Source of the DNA: Moraxellaceae bacterium
GTDB lineage: Bacteria > Pseudomonadota > Gammaproteobacteria > Pseudomonadales > Moraxellaceae
Direction of reading: 5' to 3'
DNA length: 64,000 bases
Assembly: GCA_030646295.1 (NCBI GenBank)
Contig: JAUSND010000003.1
Location: 124,001 to 188,000, forward strand
In this document: positions 39,582 to 49,738 of the stretch, in pieces
Position numbering within the stretch: the first letter of the stretch is position 1
How the letters are laid out: each line of letters starts with the position of its first letter
Position numbers and translations under genes: made by a program
The notes under the pieces: model-generated
Database searches by the model: none
What the model was told of the DNA's origin: nothing
The model's input: the letters and a program-made list of their open reading frames with translations, nothing else

Positions 39582-40580
39582 TCAGTTTTCCGTGCAGTTG
39601 TTTTGGGTTCTGACTCGCCGTTGGCGTATTTCATTGGGTGTGTGGCCTTTCCATTCACGAAAGGCCCGGGTGAATGTCGTCTGGTCACTGTAGCCGACAT
39701 AGTCGGCAATCCGTTCAATGCTGATGTTGGTGGTGGTCAGGTAACGCATTGCAATCTGCATGCGCACATCAGTACGGATGCTGTTGAAATTCATGCCAAG
39801 ATTGGCCAGCCGGCGTCGCATGGTGCGCACGCTCATGCCCATCAGTGAAGAAATTTCCTCTGCCCCGTTATTGGCTTGAAGGTTCTCCAGCAGAAGGTTG
39901 CGCAGCTTGATGACAAAGCCGTGCTCTTCGATGCCTTCACTGGCCTCAGGCTCCGTGATGCTGCCTTCGCTGGGGGATTTGAGCTGTATTCCCGAGGTAT
40001 AGAAGCGAACCGAGTTGTCGTCATCCGTATAGGAGGCATCTGCCCTCAGCATGCCCTGCAGTGTTTTCAGGTCCCTGAATGTTTCCTGGCGGCAATGGAT
40101 GCTGATGCGCTGTGTCAGCATGCGGCCCAGCCCGGTAATGCTGCCAATCACGGTCTGGATCAGGAAGGGCTCGATATCACGGATGCGCTTGTCGCAGCGA
40201 ATATCAAAGCTGAAGTAGTCCGCGCCCTGACGCAATTCGAAGTGCATCAGGGGAAAGCGGACACGCAGGAATGCCACAATGTTGGACAGCAGGTCCTGGA
40301 AAGAGCCTTCCCAGAAAAAAACAAAGCCGAGCAGGCCATGGGTGACCAGATCCAGTCGTTGGCCAAACTGCACCCCGGGGTAGGTTGCGGACGACAGCCC
40401 CATGTATTTGCTGATCAGGATTCGCGTCTGCCGGGCAGTCAGCATCGTATCAGGGCGATTCATCAGGGCAGGATTGATTCCGCACTCGCGCAGGATCTGG
40501 TCGGTATCGATATGCTCTTCACGCAGCATGTCGACCATCCTGTGCATATAGATCACCGGAATGAACGGTAAGTCATCCAT
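39582..40580 (-). CDS. AraC-family transcriptional regulator (OruR-like, long N-terminal domain)
   Basis: A 332 aa regulator. An N-terminal AraC-binding-type domain (about 1-200) with no obvious ligand signature is followed by the two-helix-turn-helix DNA-binding domain: ISSLMGMSVRTMRRRLANLG and IERIADYVGYSDQTTFTRAF, then REWKGHTPNEIR. This is the OruR/ArgR-like layout common in Pseudomonadales. It is divergent from the GH3 operon across about 190 bases and so is the best candidate for its regulator. A second member of the same family closes the operon at 49739. Confidence 0.93.
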   Translation of the reverse strand: MDDLPFIPVIYMHRMVDMLREEHIDTDQILRECGINPALMNRPDTMLTARQTRILISKYMGLSSATYPGVQFGQRLDLVTHGLLGFVFFWEGSFQDLLSNIVAFLRVRFPLMHFELRQGADYFSFDIRCDKRIRDIEPFLIQTVIGSITGLGRMLTQRISIHCRQETFRDLKTLQGMLRADASYTDDDNSVRFYTSGIQLKSPSEGSITEPEASEGIEEHGFVIKLRNLLLENLQANNGAEEISSLMGMSVRTMRRRLANLGMNFNSIRTDVRMQIAMRYLTTTNISIERIADYVGYSDQTTFTRAFREWKGHTPNEIRQRRVRTQNNCTEN

Positions 40581-40773
40581 ATGGGCACTTTTTTATTGTT
40601 ATTTTGGCGAAGAGTACTGTTTTGGCTGACGGATTGGCAATAAAAGGTGATGAGTGGTGTTGACCGGTGGGCGCCATGGCCGGTCATGCACATGATCTGG
40701 CCGCTTTCCCTCGTGACTCTTTGTGGCCGGCTTCCAATAATACCCATCCCCACGGACCACCAAGGGATGCGCA
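40581..40773. promoter_or_regulatory. Divergent promoter region of the GH3/RND operon
   Basis: This 193-base spacer serves both the AraC gene and the six-gene operon. It contains the dyad TCATGCACATGA (40683-40694) and AT-rich sequence near the AraC start (TTTTTTATTGTTATTTTGG). AAGGGA lies before ATG 40774. AraC proteins usually bind direct repeats; none is certain by eye. Confidence 0.5.
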
Positions 40774-41589
40774 ATGAAAAACAATAACAAGCGCGCTGCT
40801 CTCAATGCCACTTATGCCCGTACGGCAGACATTGATGTGCATGCCATCCGCCAGATGTACGCTGTCTACTCCCAGTACTACGAGAACACCACCTGGGACA
40901 TCTTCCTGCATGACCTGAGCAAGAAGACCGGTGCCTTCATCATGCGTAATGCGGGAGGCCGGGTTGTCGGCTTCTCCACGCTGATGACCACGGATGTTGC
41001 GGTCAATGGCCGCAAGGTGCGCGGGGTGTTCAGTGGCGACACCATTATCGAGCGTGCTTACTGGGGCTCCAGGGCCCTCCAGTTTGCCTTTTTCAGGTTC
41101 CTGATTGCCGAGAAGGTGAGAAACCCCTTCCGGCCGATCTACTGGTTCCTGATCTCGAAGGGTTTCAAGACCTACCTGTTGCTCGCCAACAACTTCTTTA
41201 CCTTCTATCCCCGTCATGACGGAGGAGAGGGTGAGCACCTGTCCGATATTGTGGATGCCTATTGCGAACATATGTTCCCGGCTTTCTACAACCGGGAAAG
41301 TCGCATCCTTGATTTCGGTGGTGATTACCAGCCCTTGCGTGGTGATGTTGCCGAAATTACCGAGCGCATGCGTACCGAGAGCCCTGCCATCCGCTTCTTT
41401 GAGGAGCGCAATCCGGAGTGGCGTCGTGGTACCGAGCTGCCCTGCGTAGGTGAAATCGGCTGGTCTGATCTTGCCAAGTTCTCCATTCGCTATGCCACCA
41501 AGCCGGCCAGCAAGGGCAGTGCTGACGCTGACGCGCAGCGTAGTGACGCTGCAGCAGTGGTGGTCAAGCTGCGCTCAGTGGGAAATTGA
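40774..41589 (+). CDS. GNAT-like acyltransferase candidate, first gene of the GH3/RND operon
   Basis: A 271 aa cytoplasmic protein. The stretch FIMRNAGGRVVGFSTLMTTD, NGRKVRGVFSGDTIIE and YWGSRALQFAFFRFLI recalls the strand-strand-helix core of GNAT acyltransferases (an acceptor strand, a V-shaped acyl-CoA strand, then a pyrophosphate-loop helix), but no clean Q/RxxGxG/A is present. The family is not firmly recognised; N-acyl transfer is inference, supported by the GNAT-like protein two genes downstream. AAGGGA lies seven bases before ATG 40774. Divergent from the AraC regulator; the GH3 gene starts 61 bases after its stop. Confidence 0.6.
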   Translation: MKNNNKRAALNATYARTADIDVHAIRQMYAVYSQYYENTTWDIFLHDLSKKTGAFIMRNAGGRVVGFSTLMTTDVAVNGRKVRGVFSGDTIIERAYWGSRALQFAFFRFLIAEKVRNPFRPIYWFLISKGFKTYLLLANNFFTFYPRHDGGEGEHLSDIVDAYCEHMFPAFYNRESRILDFGGDYQPLRGDVAEITERMRTESPAIRFFEERNPEWRRGTELPCVGEIGWSDLAKFSIRYATKPASKGSADADAQRSDAAAVVVKLRSVGN

Positions 41590-41650
41590 TTCGCCGGCAG
41601 GCGTTTCGGTTGTTATCCCGCGGGTTTACTTATCAGGCAGGTGACGCATC

Positions 41651-43285
41651 ATGTTGACGGCATTGACTCATCAGGCGTTGCGTCTGGCTTGCTGGCAGGC
41701 AGATCGTCGCTTTTCCGGCCAGCGCAATCAGCTGGAAAAAGTGCAGCGGCACAAGCTTGATCTGCTGTTGCAGCAGGTTGGCACTGTTCCCGGTTTACAG
41801 CCGGGAAGCAGCTGGGAGGAGTTCCGGGAGCACGTGCCGCTGTCACGTTATGGCGACTGGAAAGAGCGCATCCTCGCGCAACGTGAGGGCAGTACTCAGC
41901 TGATCAACAGTCCATTGCAGCGTTACCAGCCTACCAGTGGGTCTTCCGAGGCCCTGAAGCTGATTCCCTACACACGCACCTTTCTCGGCGAGCTGGATGC
42001 CGCGATTGGTCCGTGGCTGGCCAGCCTGTACCGCCAGCACCCTCGTCTTGGAACGGGACGGCACTACTGGTCAGTGTCATGGTTGCCGGAAAGCCAGCGC
42101 AAACTGCTTGATGGCAACTTCAACGATGACAGTGAGCTGCTGGGGTTTGCCAAGCGTGTGCTGGCGGCCCGTTCACAGGCCGTTCCGCCAGGCGTTGCCT
42201 TCGCCGGTCGCGCGGATGATGCCATGTTTGCCACCCTGGCCTGGCTGGTTGCGCATGATGACCTGCGCATGCTGTCAGTCTGGAGTCCCACTTTTGCCCT
42301 GCAGCAGCTGGAAAGCCTGGCCCAGTGGGCAGATGAGCTGGCGGCTGTGCTGGCCAGCGGTCAATGGGGGGCTCGCGCAGCCTCATTGACGGCCATTCCT
42401 GCTCCTCACCGTCCGGATCGTGCTCGCCGTCTGGCTGCAGTGGCAGGACTCACGCCCGCGGAAATCGCCCAGCGGCTCTGGCCCGAGCTGGCGCTGGTTT
42501 CTGCCTGGGATACAGCAGATGCAGCGCCGTGGGCGGCACAACTGCGTCTTGCACTTCCCCAGGCCTCCTTTGAGGGCAAGGGGCTGTGGGCCACCGAGGG
42601 TGTGGTGACCATTCCTTATGAAGATCGCTATCCACTGGCCTACCAAAGTCACGTGTATGAGTTTGAGCGCCTGTCAGACGGTGTGGTACTCGCCCCCTGG
42701 GAGCTGCGTGAAGGTGATGAAGTCAGCCCCATCATCAGTGGTGGTAATGGTCTGTTGCGCTATCGTCTGGATGACCGTATTGCGGTAACCGGATTCATGG
42801 GGCAGGTTCCGTGCTTCCAGTTCATGGGCCGGTTGTTCGGCGTGGATCTGGTGGGTGAAAAAATGTCACCTGAAGCGGCCCGTCAGGTGCTGGCCGAGAC
42901 GGCTCTGGAGTCGGGTGTCGAGCCTGTCACCCTGCTGGCGGTGGATGCTCGTGGCGAGGGACGTTCACGTTACATCGCACTGTTCGGTCGCACCTCTGCC
43001 GGCACGAAGCTGGGGCCGGATGAGCAGATTGCGCAGGCTGTCGAGCAAAAGCTGCGTCGCCACTTTCATTACGACCTTGCCCGGGATCTGCATCAGCTGG
43101 AGCCTGCTGCTGCCATTCTGGTTGACGATGGCTGGGCGCTCTACCAGTCAGTTGCGGTTGCCGCCGGCATGATCGAGGGCAATATCAAACCGGAGTCCGT
43201 GCGCCGGGTTGCATTGTCGCATCTGCGCAATGTCCTGCCTGAAGCGGCCGGATTCTTCGGCACAGAATCCCGTGTGCCGTCATGA
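41651..43285 (+). CDS. GH3-family acyl-acid amido synthetase (acyl-adenylate forming)
   Basis: A 544 aa GH3 (auxin-responsive, JAR1-like) family protein of the ANL-type adenylating group. These enzymes join an acyl acid to an amino acid through an acyl-AMP. Visible family marks are the P-loop-like QPTSGSSEALKLIPYT (about 93-108), ISGGNGLLRYRLDDRIAVTG, and FMGRLFGVDLVGEKMSPE (about 392-409). Substrates cannot be read from the sequence. The stop overlaps the next start (ATGA). GH3 proteins are best known in plants; in bacteria they are scattered and little studied, so this copy inside an export operon is notable. Confidence 0.85.
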   Translation: MLTALTHQALRLACWQADRRFSGQRNQLEKVQRHKLDLLLQQVGTVPGLQPGSSWEEFREHVPLSRYGDWKERILAQREGSTQLINSPLQRYQPTSGSSEALKLIPYTRTFLGELDAAIGPWLASLYRQHPRLGTGRHYWSVSWLPESQRKLLDGNFNDDSELLGFAKRVLAARSQAVPPGVAFAGRADDAMFATLAWLVAHDDLRMLSVWSPTFALQQLESLAQWADELAAVLASGQWGARAASLTAIPAPHRPDRARRLAAVAGLTPAEIAQRLWPELALVSAWDTADAAPWAAQLRLALPQASFEGKGLWATEGVVTIPYEDRYPLAYQSHVYEFERLSDGVVLAPWELREGDEVSPIISGGNGLLRYRLDDRIAVTGFMGQVPCFQFMGRLFGVDLVGEKMSPEAARQVLAETALESGVEPVTLLAVDARGEGRSRYIALFGRTSAGTKLGPDEQIAQAVEQKLRRHFHYDLARDLHQLEPAAAILVDDGWALYQSVAVAAGMIEGNIKPESVRRVALSHLRNVLPEAAGFFGTESRVPS

Positions 43286-44382
43286 GTGCCTACGCCATTC
43301 GTGCAGTACAGGCTGGTGATGATGAAGGCATCCGCCGTTTGCTGGGTGCCCCGCAACCCTCCGCATTGCTGGCGCTTGGTTTTGAGCGCGCTCCCAGTTA
43401 CCTGCAGGCCGCGACGGTGTCCCATCTGCAACCGGAAATCCTGGTCGCTGAGCACAGGGATACCGCCGATATTGTCGCAGTGGTCAATCTCGGCCAGCGC
43501 CCCGTGTTTGTGAATGGCGAACGTTGCGATGTGCGTTTTGCGGGGGATTTGCGTGTGGCTGCCGCGCATCAGGGCGGGCGTCTGCTAGTTTATCTGAGCC
43601 GGAAAATGCGCGATATCCTTGGTGAAAGTGGCTGGTATCAAACCATCATCCTCAATGAGAACGAGCGTTCCCGCTCTGCCCTGGCGCAGGGCGGGCGTGC
43701 TGGCATGCCTTTCTATGCACCGCAGATCAATGTCGAAACCTTTACGCTCACCGGCAGCAAGCAACAGCTGACCTCTACTGATTGTTCGGTACGTAAAGCC
43801 ACGGTTTCTGATATCCCTGGCATGAACCGTTTTGTGCAGAAGATGTCCCGGTATTACCAGTTTTTGCCGGCCTATGATTTCAATGGCCTGCTGACAGGTG
43901 AGGCCTATTTCCGCGGATTGTCCATTCAGGATTTCATTCTGGTGGAGCGTCATGGTGAGCTTTGCGCACTCGGAGCCGTCTGGGACCAGAAGGCCTTCAA
44001 GCAGACGCGGGTGGTTTCCTATCAGCCCTGGATCAACCTGCTGCGCCCGGTTTACAACCTCTGGACACGGCTTCTGGGCGGATTGCATTTGCCACCAGCC
44101 GGCGAACTGCTGGATTACCGTCTGGTGCATTCGCCACTGACGACTCCTGACGACACCGAGGCTTTTGCCATATTGCTGCAGGCTCTCTGGGAGCATTGCA
44201 GCCAGACGGGTGGAAGGGCCTTGTCGCTCAGTCTGTCGGCCAATGATCCTCGTCGCACCATTATCAGGAATTTCCGCCATTTCTTCATGGCCGGAACCCA
44301 TTACCTTGCCAGTTTTTCCAGGGACAGCCTGCCTGCCCTCGATGAAAAGCTGGTTCCCTATTTTGAATGCGGGAGGCTGTAG
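43282..44382 (+). CDS. GNAT-like N-acyltransferase candidate
   Basis: A 366 aa protein with two GNAT-like halves. The first has ILVAEHRDTADIVAVVNLG and VRFAGDLRVAAAHQGGRLLV, the strand order of a GNAT core with a G-rich acyl-CoA loop; the second begins VRKATVSDIPGMNRFV and has ILVERHGELCALGAVWDQ. It overlaps GH3 by four bases and ends two bases before the adaptor gene, so all are cotranslated. A role in acylating a precursor or the GH3 product is inference. Confidence 0.7.
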   Translation: MSAYAIRAVQAGDDEGIRRLLGAPQPSALLALGFERAPSYLQAATVSHLQPEILVAEHRDTADIVAVVNLGQRPVFVNGERCDVRFAGDLRVAAAHQGGRLLVYLSRKMRDILGESGWYQTIILNENERSRSALAQGGRAGMPFYAPQINVETFTLTGSKQQLTSTDCSVRKATVSDIPGMNRFVQKMSRYYQFLPAYDFNGLLTGEAYFRGLSIQDFILVERHGELCALGAVWDQKAFKQTRVVSYQPWINLLRPVYNLWTRLLGGLHLPPAGELLDYRLVHSPLTTPDDTEAFAILLQALWEHCSQTGGRALSLSLSANDPRRTIIRNFRHFFMAGTHYLASFSRDSLPALDEKLVPYFECGRL

Positions 44383-44384
44383 TC

Positions 44385-45554
44385 ATGCAATATCGTGCCC
44401 TTGTGCAAACGGTTGTGCGTCATCCATGGATGTACGCATTTGGCTTGTTTCTGCTGGTCAGTGCACTGGTGCTGGCATGGCCAAGCCCCTCTGTCAGCTC
44501 CATGTCCAGGCAGGTTCGTGCGGTTGAGCTGCTTCCTTCTGATGTGGCAGTGGTGAAGGTCACCCACTTTGATGCAGAAGTGCCGTTCACCGGTACGCTG
44601 ATGCCGGTACAACAGATGCTGCTGAATGCACGTGTTGCCGGTGATGTAATTGATGTTCCGGTGCGTGAGGGTGAGTCGGTCTCGGCTGGGCAGGTGGTTT
44701 TGCGTCAGAACAACCTTGAGGCATTGTCCCGTCTGGCGCAGGCAGAGGCTGCGGTGCAGTCGAGCCGCGCCGAGCTTGAAACTTCCCGCGAGCAAATGAA
44801 GAAATTCAGGGTGTTAAGCCAGCAGAATTTTTTCTCGCGCAATGATCTCGAAAAAGCCGAAACGCAGGTGGCGGTTTATGCCTCACAGCTGAAGGCCAAT
44901 GAGGCGGCAGTCATGATGGCAAAGAAGTCACTTGACGATGCCGTGTTGCGCGCCCCGTTCTCCGGCATGGTTGCAGAGCGACTGGTAGAGCCTGGGCAGC
45001 TGGTCATGCCGAATACCCCACTGCTGCGACTGGTGGATTTGAGCCAGCTGGAGCTGGCAATCCAGTTGCCGTCGAACGAGATTTCACGCGTACACAAGGG
45101 GCAGACACTGACTTTTTCGGTTGATGCCTTTGGTGACGAGAAATTCAAGGCGTTGGTGGTGCGACTTAACCCGCTGGCAAAAGCCAGCAATCGCCGCATC
45201 ACGGTTTATGCCGCTGTGAAAAATCCGGATCTTCGCTTGCGTGGAGGACTTTTCGCCAAAGGGGCACTGGTTGATGAGAAGGCACCTTCCGGGCTGGCTG
45301 TTCCGCTGACCGCCGTGCAGACAAAGAATGGCCAGTCAGGCGTCATGGTGATCCGGGAGCATCGTCTGTTTTGGCAGCCTGTCACACTGGGGGCACAGAA
45401 TGCGCGCACCAATCAGGTCATTGTGCAGAGCGGTCTGTCTGCGGGTGACAACATTGTTGCTACCCGCATTTCACTCAAGCGTGAAGGCGCGCCGGTGCGT
45501 TATGCGGAAGGCTCCATTCCCGGTTTGGCAGGCTCTCCGGTAAAGGAGGGTTGA
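44385..45554 (+). CDS. RND efflux periplasmic adaptor (membrane fusion protein)
   Basis: A 389 aa HlyD/MexA-type adaptor. One N-terminal membrane helix (about 12-33) anchors it in the inner membrane. A biotinyl-lipoyl-like part (GDVIDVPVREGESVSAGQVVLR), a coiled-coil hairpin (about 105-180) and beta-barrel (LRAPFSGMVAERLVEPGQLV) follow in the usual order. GGGAGG precedes ATG 44385. It links the following RND pump to an outer-membrane channel, but no TolC-type gene lies in the operon. Confidence 0.93.
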   Translation: MQYRALVQTVVRHPWMYAFGLFLLVSALVLAWPSPSVSSMSRQVRAVELLPSDVAVVKVTHFDAEVPFTGTLMPVQQMLLNARVAGDVIDVPVREGESVSAGQVVLRQNNLEALSRLAQAEAAVQSSRAELETSREQMKKFRVLSQQNFFSRNDLEKAETQVAVYASQLKANEAAVMMAKKSLDDAVLRAPFSGMVAERLVEPGQLVMPNTPLLRLVDLSQLELAIQLPSNEISRVHKGQTLTFSVDAFGDEKFKALVVRLNPLAKASNRRITVYAAVKNPDLRLRGGLFAKGALVDEKAPSGLAVPLTAVQTKNGQSGVMVIREHRLFWQPVTLGAQNARTNQVIVQSGLSAGDNIVATRISLKREGAPVRYAEGSIPGLAGSPVKEG

Positions 45555-45557
45555 ACC

Positions 45558-48500
45558 ATGGGCCTGACCCGGCTCTGCATTCGTCACCCAGTCTTTGCCG
45601 TCATGATGATGCTGGCATTCATGGTGCTTGGGCTCTTCTCGTGGCGGGCACTCAGTGTCGAGGAATATCCTGATATCGAGTTTCCCTATGTCATTGTCAC
45701 CACTGATTATCCAGGCGCTTCGCCGGAAGTGGTGGAAAACGACGTCACTCGCCGCATTGAAGAAGCGATCAATACGGTGCCGGGCGTCAAACGCCTGATT
45801 TCGACCTCTTTTGAGGGGCGCTCACGCATTGCCGTGGAGTTCGATCTTGGTATTCCCATCGGTGTTGCCGTACAGGATGTCCGTGACAAGGTTGCCGCGA
45901 TCAAAACGCGCTTTCGTGACGAGGTGCGTGAGCCGCTGATCGAGCGCTATCGCCCTGATGAGTCCCCCGTTTTTTCCCTCGCATTCCGTTCGGATGCTCT
46001 GACACCTCGTGAGCTGAGTGCCGTCGTTCAACAGCAGGTAGTGCGCCGGCTGCAGAATATCCCCGGTGTGGGGCGTGTGGATGTTGTGGGTGCCGTCCCT
46101 CGCGAGATCCGGGTGGAGTTGCTGCCCGAACGCATGGAGGCACTGGGGGTTGGTGTCGACCAGATCATGGGTGCACTGCGTCGTGACAATGCCGAACTCC
46201 CTGCAGGCTCGGTCGCAATGGGAGCCCAGGAGCGTGTCGTCCAGATTACCGGGCGCATGACCGACCCCGAGGACTTCCGCTCGCTGGTCGTATCGGTGCG
46301 AGGCCAGACCGCCATTACGCTGGATCAGGTTGCCCGTCTGGTGGATGGTGAGCAGGAGGCACAGTCGCTGGCTCTGCTGAATGGCCAGCGCGCGATCAGC
46401 GTTGATATCGTCAAGATGTCCGGTGCCAACACGATTGCGGTGGTGGATGCGCTGAAGTCGCAAATATCTACCTTGCAGGACATGCTGCCGGAGGGGGTTG
46501 AGCTTATCCAGGTGGCGGATACTTCCCGCTCCATCCGGTCTTCATTGCACGACGTGCAGAAAACACTGATCGAAGGTGCTTTCCTGGCCATCGTGATTGT
46601 CTTTCTGTTTCTCGGCTCCTGGCGTTCCACGGTCATTACCGGCCTGACGTTGCCGATTGCCCTGTTGGGCACCGTGTTCTGCCTGCATCTGTTCGGGCTT
46701 ACGCTCAACATGATGACCCTGATGGCCTTGTCGCTCTGCATCGGCTTGCTGATCGATGATGCAATTGTCGTGCGCGAGAATATTGTTCGTCATGCGGCGA
46801 TGGGCAAGTCGCACGAACAGGCGGCACTCGACGGTACCAAGGAAATCGGTCTTGCGGTGCTTGCCACCACACTTACCATTGTTGCGGTCTTCCTGCCGGT
46901 TGCTTTTATGGGCGGAATTATTGGCCGTTTCTTTTATCAGTTCGGTATTGCGGTCTCGTGCGCTGTTCTGCTCTCGATGCTGATCAGCTTTACACTGGAC
47001 CCGATGCTGTCAAGTCGCTGGCATGATCCTGATGCGCATGGCCGCAAGGGTAACGGACGTATTGACCGGCTGCTGCAGAAATTTGATGCGTGGCTAACGG
47101 GTCTGGCAGACAAGTATGACAAGGTCATCACTTGGGCGCTGGCACATCGTGGTCAGACAATCGGTATTGCCGTGCTGTCATTGCTGCTCGCCATCATTGT
47201 TTCCCGCGGTGTGGGCAAGGAGTTTGTGCCCGAGCCGGACCTGAGCGAAATCGGGATAAAGATATCGACGCCGGTAGGCTCCACCCTGAACTATTCCGAG
47301 GAAAAGACGCGGCAGGTCACCAATATCGTGCGCAGCTTTCCCGGGGTGGTTGATGTTTATGCCACGCTGAATGCCGGTATGGATGTCGGCAAGCATCGTG
47401 TGTCGATGCGCGTACTGTTGAAGCCGCGCAATGAGCGCCCGATGTCACAAAAAGAGCTGGTACAGGCACTGCGCGACCGCTTGCAGGAAGTGGCGGGGAT
47501 TGAGGTAACGTCAGTTGCTGCTGCCCGAGAATCGATTGGCAGTCTCAAGCCGATCCAGGTGTCCCTGCAGGGCAAGGACTTGCGTGAACTGCAGCGGCTG
47601 GCGACGGAATTTGAGCAGAAGGTCAGCTCGGTTCCGGGCCTGATTGATCTGGAGAGTTCGCTCAAGGACAGTCGCCCCACCCTGGCACTTCAGGTTGATC
47701 GTGAGCGGGCGGCAGATCTGGGTGTTTCGATCGGACAGATCGGTAGCGCCTTGCGTCCCCTGCTGGCGGGTGAAGCGGTGACTACCTGGCAGGCAGCCGA
47801 CGGCGAGAATTATGATGTGCGGGTGCAGTTGCCGGCAGGCTTGCGTGAAAGTGCTGCTGACCTCTCGGCCTTGCCGATTGTCAGCAGCATCATCAATCCG
47901 GTTAATGGCCAGCCCGAAATGATCTCTCTGGGGCAGGTCTCCCGTGTGGCGGATGTCAACGGTACGGCGCAGATCAATCGCCGCAACCTTTATCGTGAAG
48001 TGCTTTTCTCCGGCAACGTGGCTGGCCGGCCGGCCGGTGATGTAGGTGCTGATATCGAAGCCGTGGCTGCGGGCATGAAACTGCCGGCCGGGTATCGCTT
48101 TGTGACGCAGGGCGCCAATAACGACATGAAGGAGTCGGTGGGACATGCAGTGACGGCACTAGTTCTCGGTGCGCTGTTCATTTACATGCTGCTAGGGACT
48201 CAGTTCAACAGTTTCCTGCATCCGCTGACCATCATGACGTCACTGCCACTGTCCCTTGTCGGTGTGTTCGTCGGGTTGTTTGTTTGTGGTAGTACCCTGA
48301 ACATTTTCTCGCTGATCGGCATCGTCATGCTCATGGGGCTGGTCACCAAGAACGCCATTCTTCTGGTGGACTTCATTCAGGATGCGGTCAGTCAGGGGCA
48401 TGCCCGTGATGAGGCTATCCGGATGGCCGGCAGAACCCGTCTGCGTCCGATTCTCATGACCACGGCTGCCATGGTGGCCGGCATGATTCCGCTGGCCCTG

Positions 48501-48722
48501 GGACTGGGCGAGGGTGCAGAGCAGCGTGCGCCGATGGCCCATGCACTCATCGGCGGATTGATTACTTCAACGTTGCTTACCTTGATCGTGGTGCCGGTTG
48601 TCTATACCTGCCTTGAGGACCTCAAGGCTGAACTGCCCAGGCGTCTGGCGCAGTGGCGGCATGGCAAGGCTTCAGGGCCGGCATCCGACAAGCCGGCCTC
48701 GATCGAGCAGGGACTGCAATGA
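45558..48722 (+). CDS. RND multidrug/export permease (AcrB-like, HAE1)
   Basis: A 1054 aa inner-membrane proton-driven pump with 12 helices and two large periplasmic loops. Proton-relay residues are present: Asp400/Asp401 in [12 protein letters not shown] and Lys931 in [13 protein letters not shown]. The start [20 protein letters not shown] is typical of this family. It begins three bases after the adaptor stop; its own stop overlaps the next gene (ATGA). The tight packing with GH3 and acyltransferase-like genes suggests it exports their product rather than serving as a general drug pump (inference). Confidence 0.96.
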   Translation: MGLTRLCIRHPVFAVMMMLAFMVLGLFSWRALSVEEYPDIEFPYVIVTTDYPGASPEVVENDVTRRIEEAINTVPGVKRLISTSFEGRSRIAVEFDLGIPIGVAVQDVRDKVAAIKTRFRDEVREPLIERYRPDESPVFSLAFRSDALTPRELSAVVQQQVVRRLQNIPGVGRVDVVGAVPREIRVELLPERMEALGVGVDQIMGALRRDNAELPAGSVAMGAQERVVQITGRMTDPEDFRSLVVSVRGQTAITLDQVARLVDGEQEAQSLALLNGQRAISVDIVKMSGANTIAVVDALKSQISTLQDMLPEGVELIQVADTSRSIRSSLHDVQKTLIEGAFLAIVIVFLFLGSWRSTVITGLTLPIALLGTVFCLHLFGLTLNMMTLMALSLCIGLLIDDAIVVRENIVRHAAMGKSHEQAALDGTKEIGLAVLATTLTIVAVFLPVAFMGGIIGRFFYQFGIAVSCAVLLSMLISFTLDPMLSSRWHDPDAHGRKGNGRIDRLLQKFDAWLTGLADKYDKVITWALAHRGQTIGIAVLSLLLAIIVSRGVGKEFVPEPDLSEIGIKISTPVGSTLNYSEEKTRQVTNIVRSFPGVVDVYATLNAGMDVGKHRVSMRVLLKPRNERPMSQKELVQALRDRLQEVAGIEVTSVAAARESIGSLKPIQVSLQGKDLRELQRLATEFEQKVSSVPGLIDLESSLKDSRPTLALQVDRERAADLGVSIGQIGSALRPLLAGEAVTTWQAADGENYDVRVQLPAGLRESAADLSALPIVSSIINPVNGQPEMISLGQVSRVADVNGTAQINRRNLYREVLFSGNVAGRPAGDVGADIEAVAAGMKLPAGYRFVTQGANNDMKESVGHAVTALVLGALFIYMLLGTQFNSFLHPLTIMTSLPLSLVGVFVGLFVCGSTLNIFSLIGIVMLMGLVTKNAILLVDFIQDAVSQGHARDEAIRMAGRTRLRPILMTTAAMVAGMIPLALGLGEGAEQRAPMAHALIGGLITSTLLTLIVVPVVYTCLEDLKAELPRRLAQWRHGKASGPASDKPASIEQGLQ

Positions 48723-49738
48723 ATGCGTCAGTTGGCAGGGGTATCAGTACCTCCATCAATAAAGGCATGAACGAAAAGCCCTTCGCCGGCACCGATTATG
48801 TTGGCATGTGGTATGAGGCGCGCAGGCGTCATGGTGTTGATGACACCATGTGGTTCGGTTTTTACGAAAATGGTCAGCCAGTTCCTGACTGGCATCGGCG
48901 GTCGCATCGCTTTGGTGATGGTCTCGGCGGGCTGTCCGTGCTGTTGCGTGAGCGCGGCCATGACTGCGGCCCCCTGCCATCCTCCCGCACCATGAAGAAA
49001 CCTGACTGGCGTGAGCTTTGGCGAACGCGTCGTCCCCTTGATGTACCAGCCACGGCAATTGACTGGAACCATCTGGATGCCAGCCAGAGGCACAGTCAAA
49101 GCCATGTGCCCGTCAGCCTGGTGCTGACGCCAGAGCAAACCTTGCAGGTCGAGTCTGCTGCCCGGGCCGCAGGAGTGAGTTCCACCATCTGGCTGTTGTG
49201 GACAGCAGATCGTGCTGTACGCAGCACGCTTGCTGATGTGCAAAGCGTCATGTCCTGGGTGTTTCCGGTGAATCTTCGTGGTGCAGTCGATTGTGGTGAC
49301 CCTGTCATGAATCATTGCAGCGGACTCATGGTCAGCGTGTCAGGCAAGACAGCACCGGGTTCCCTGAAGGAGCAGATTTCAGCGCGCTTTGCCCGCCATG
49401 AGCATTGGCGCCAGTGGATTGCCCTGACCATCGGCCGCTACATCGGGCAGTGGGGCATCAATCTGCTGTATCGGCTGGTGCAGGCTCCGGCGGGCCGCCA
49501 TACCGGTTCATATTCCAATCTCGGCGAGTGGAATGTCCCTTTTCTTGATGCATTGACGTGTTCGGGGCCAGGGAGCCCAGCCTATCCGGTTGCAGTCAGT
49601 ACCGTGTTGTGTAACGGACGCCGTACGCTGGCCTGTCGCCTGCATCCGGTGATTGGTGGAAACTCGGAGCGTGCCATTGAGTTTCTCACCTTGTGGCGTG
49701 AGCTATCCTGCACCACGGAATCCCTTTCCGGCTGGTGA
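48719..49738 (+). CDS. CAT/condensation-domain-like acyltransferase candidate
   Basis: A 339 aa cytoplasmic protein with a faint likeness to the chloramphenicol acetyltransferase/NRPS condensation fold. FPVNLRGAVDCGDPVMNHCSG (about 182-202) resembles the VNLR...NH segment of that superfamily. The canonical HHxxxDG is not seen; WNHLDASQRHSQSH carries histidines in a comparable region. Catalysis is therefore uncertain. It overlaps the RND gene by four bases and ends exactly where the convergent AraC gene ends, closing the operon. A final acyl-transfer or scaffold role is inference. Confidence 0.6.
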   Translation: MNASVGRGISTSINKGMNEKPFAGTDYVGMWYEARRRHGVDDTMWFGFYENGQPVPDWHRRSHRFGDGLGGLSVLLRERGHDCGPLPSSRTMKKPDWRELWRTRRPLDVPATAIDWNHLDASQRHSQSHVPVSLVLTPEQTLQVESAARAAGVSSTIWLLWTADRAVRSTLADVQSVMSWVFPVNLRGAVDCGDPVMNHCSGLMVSVSGKTAPGSLKEQISARFARHEHWRQWIALTIGRYIGQWGINLLYRLVQAPAGRHTGSYSNLGEWNVPFLDALTCSGPGSPAYPVAVSTVLCNGRRTLACRLHPVIGGNSERAIEFLTLWRELSCTTESLSGW

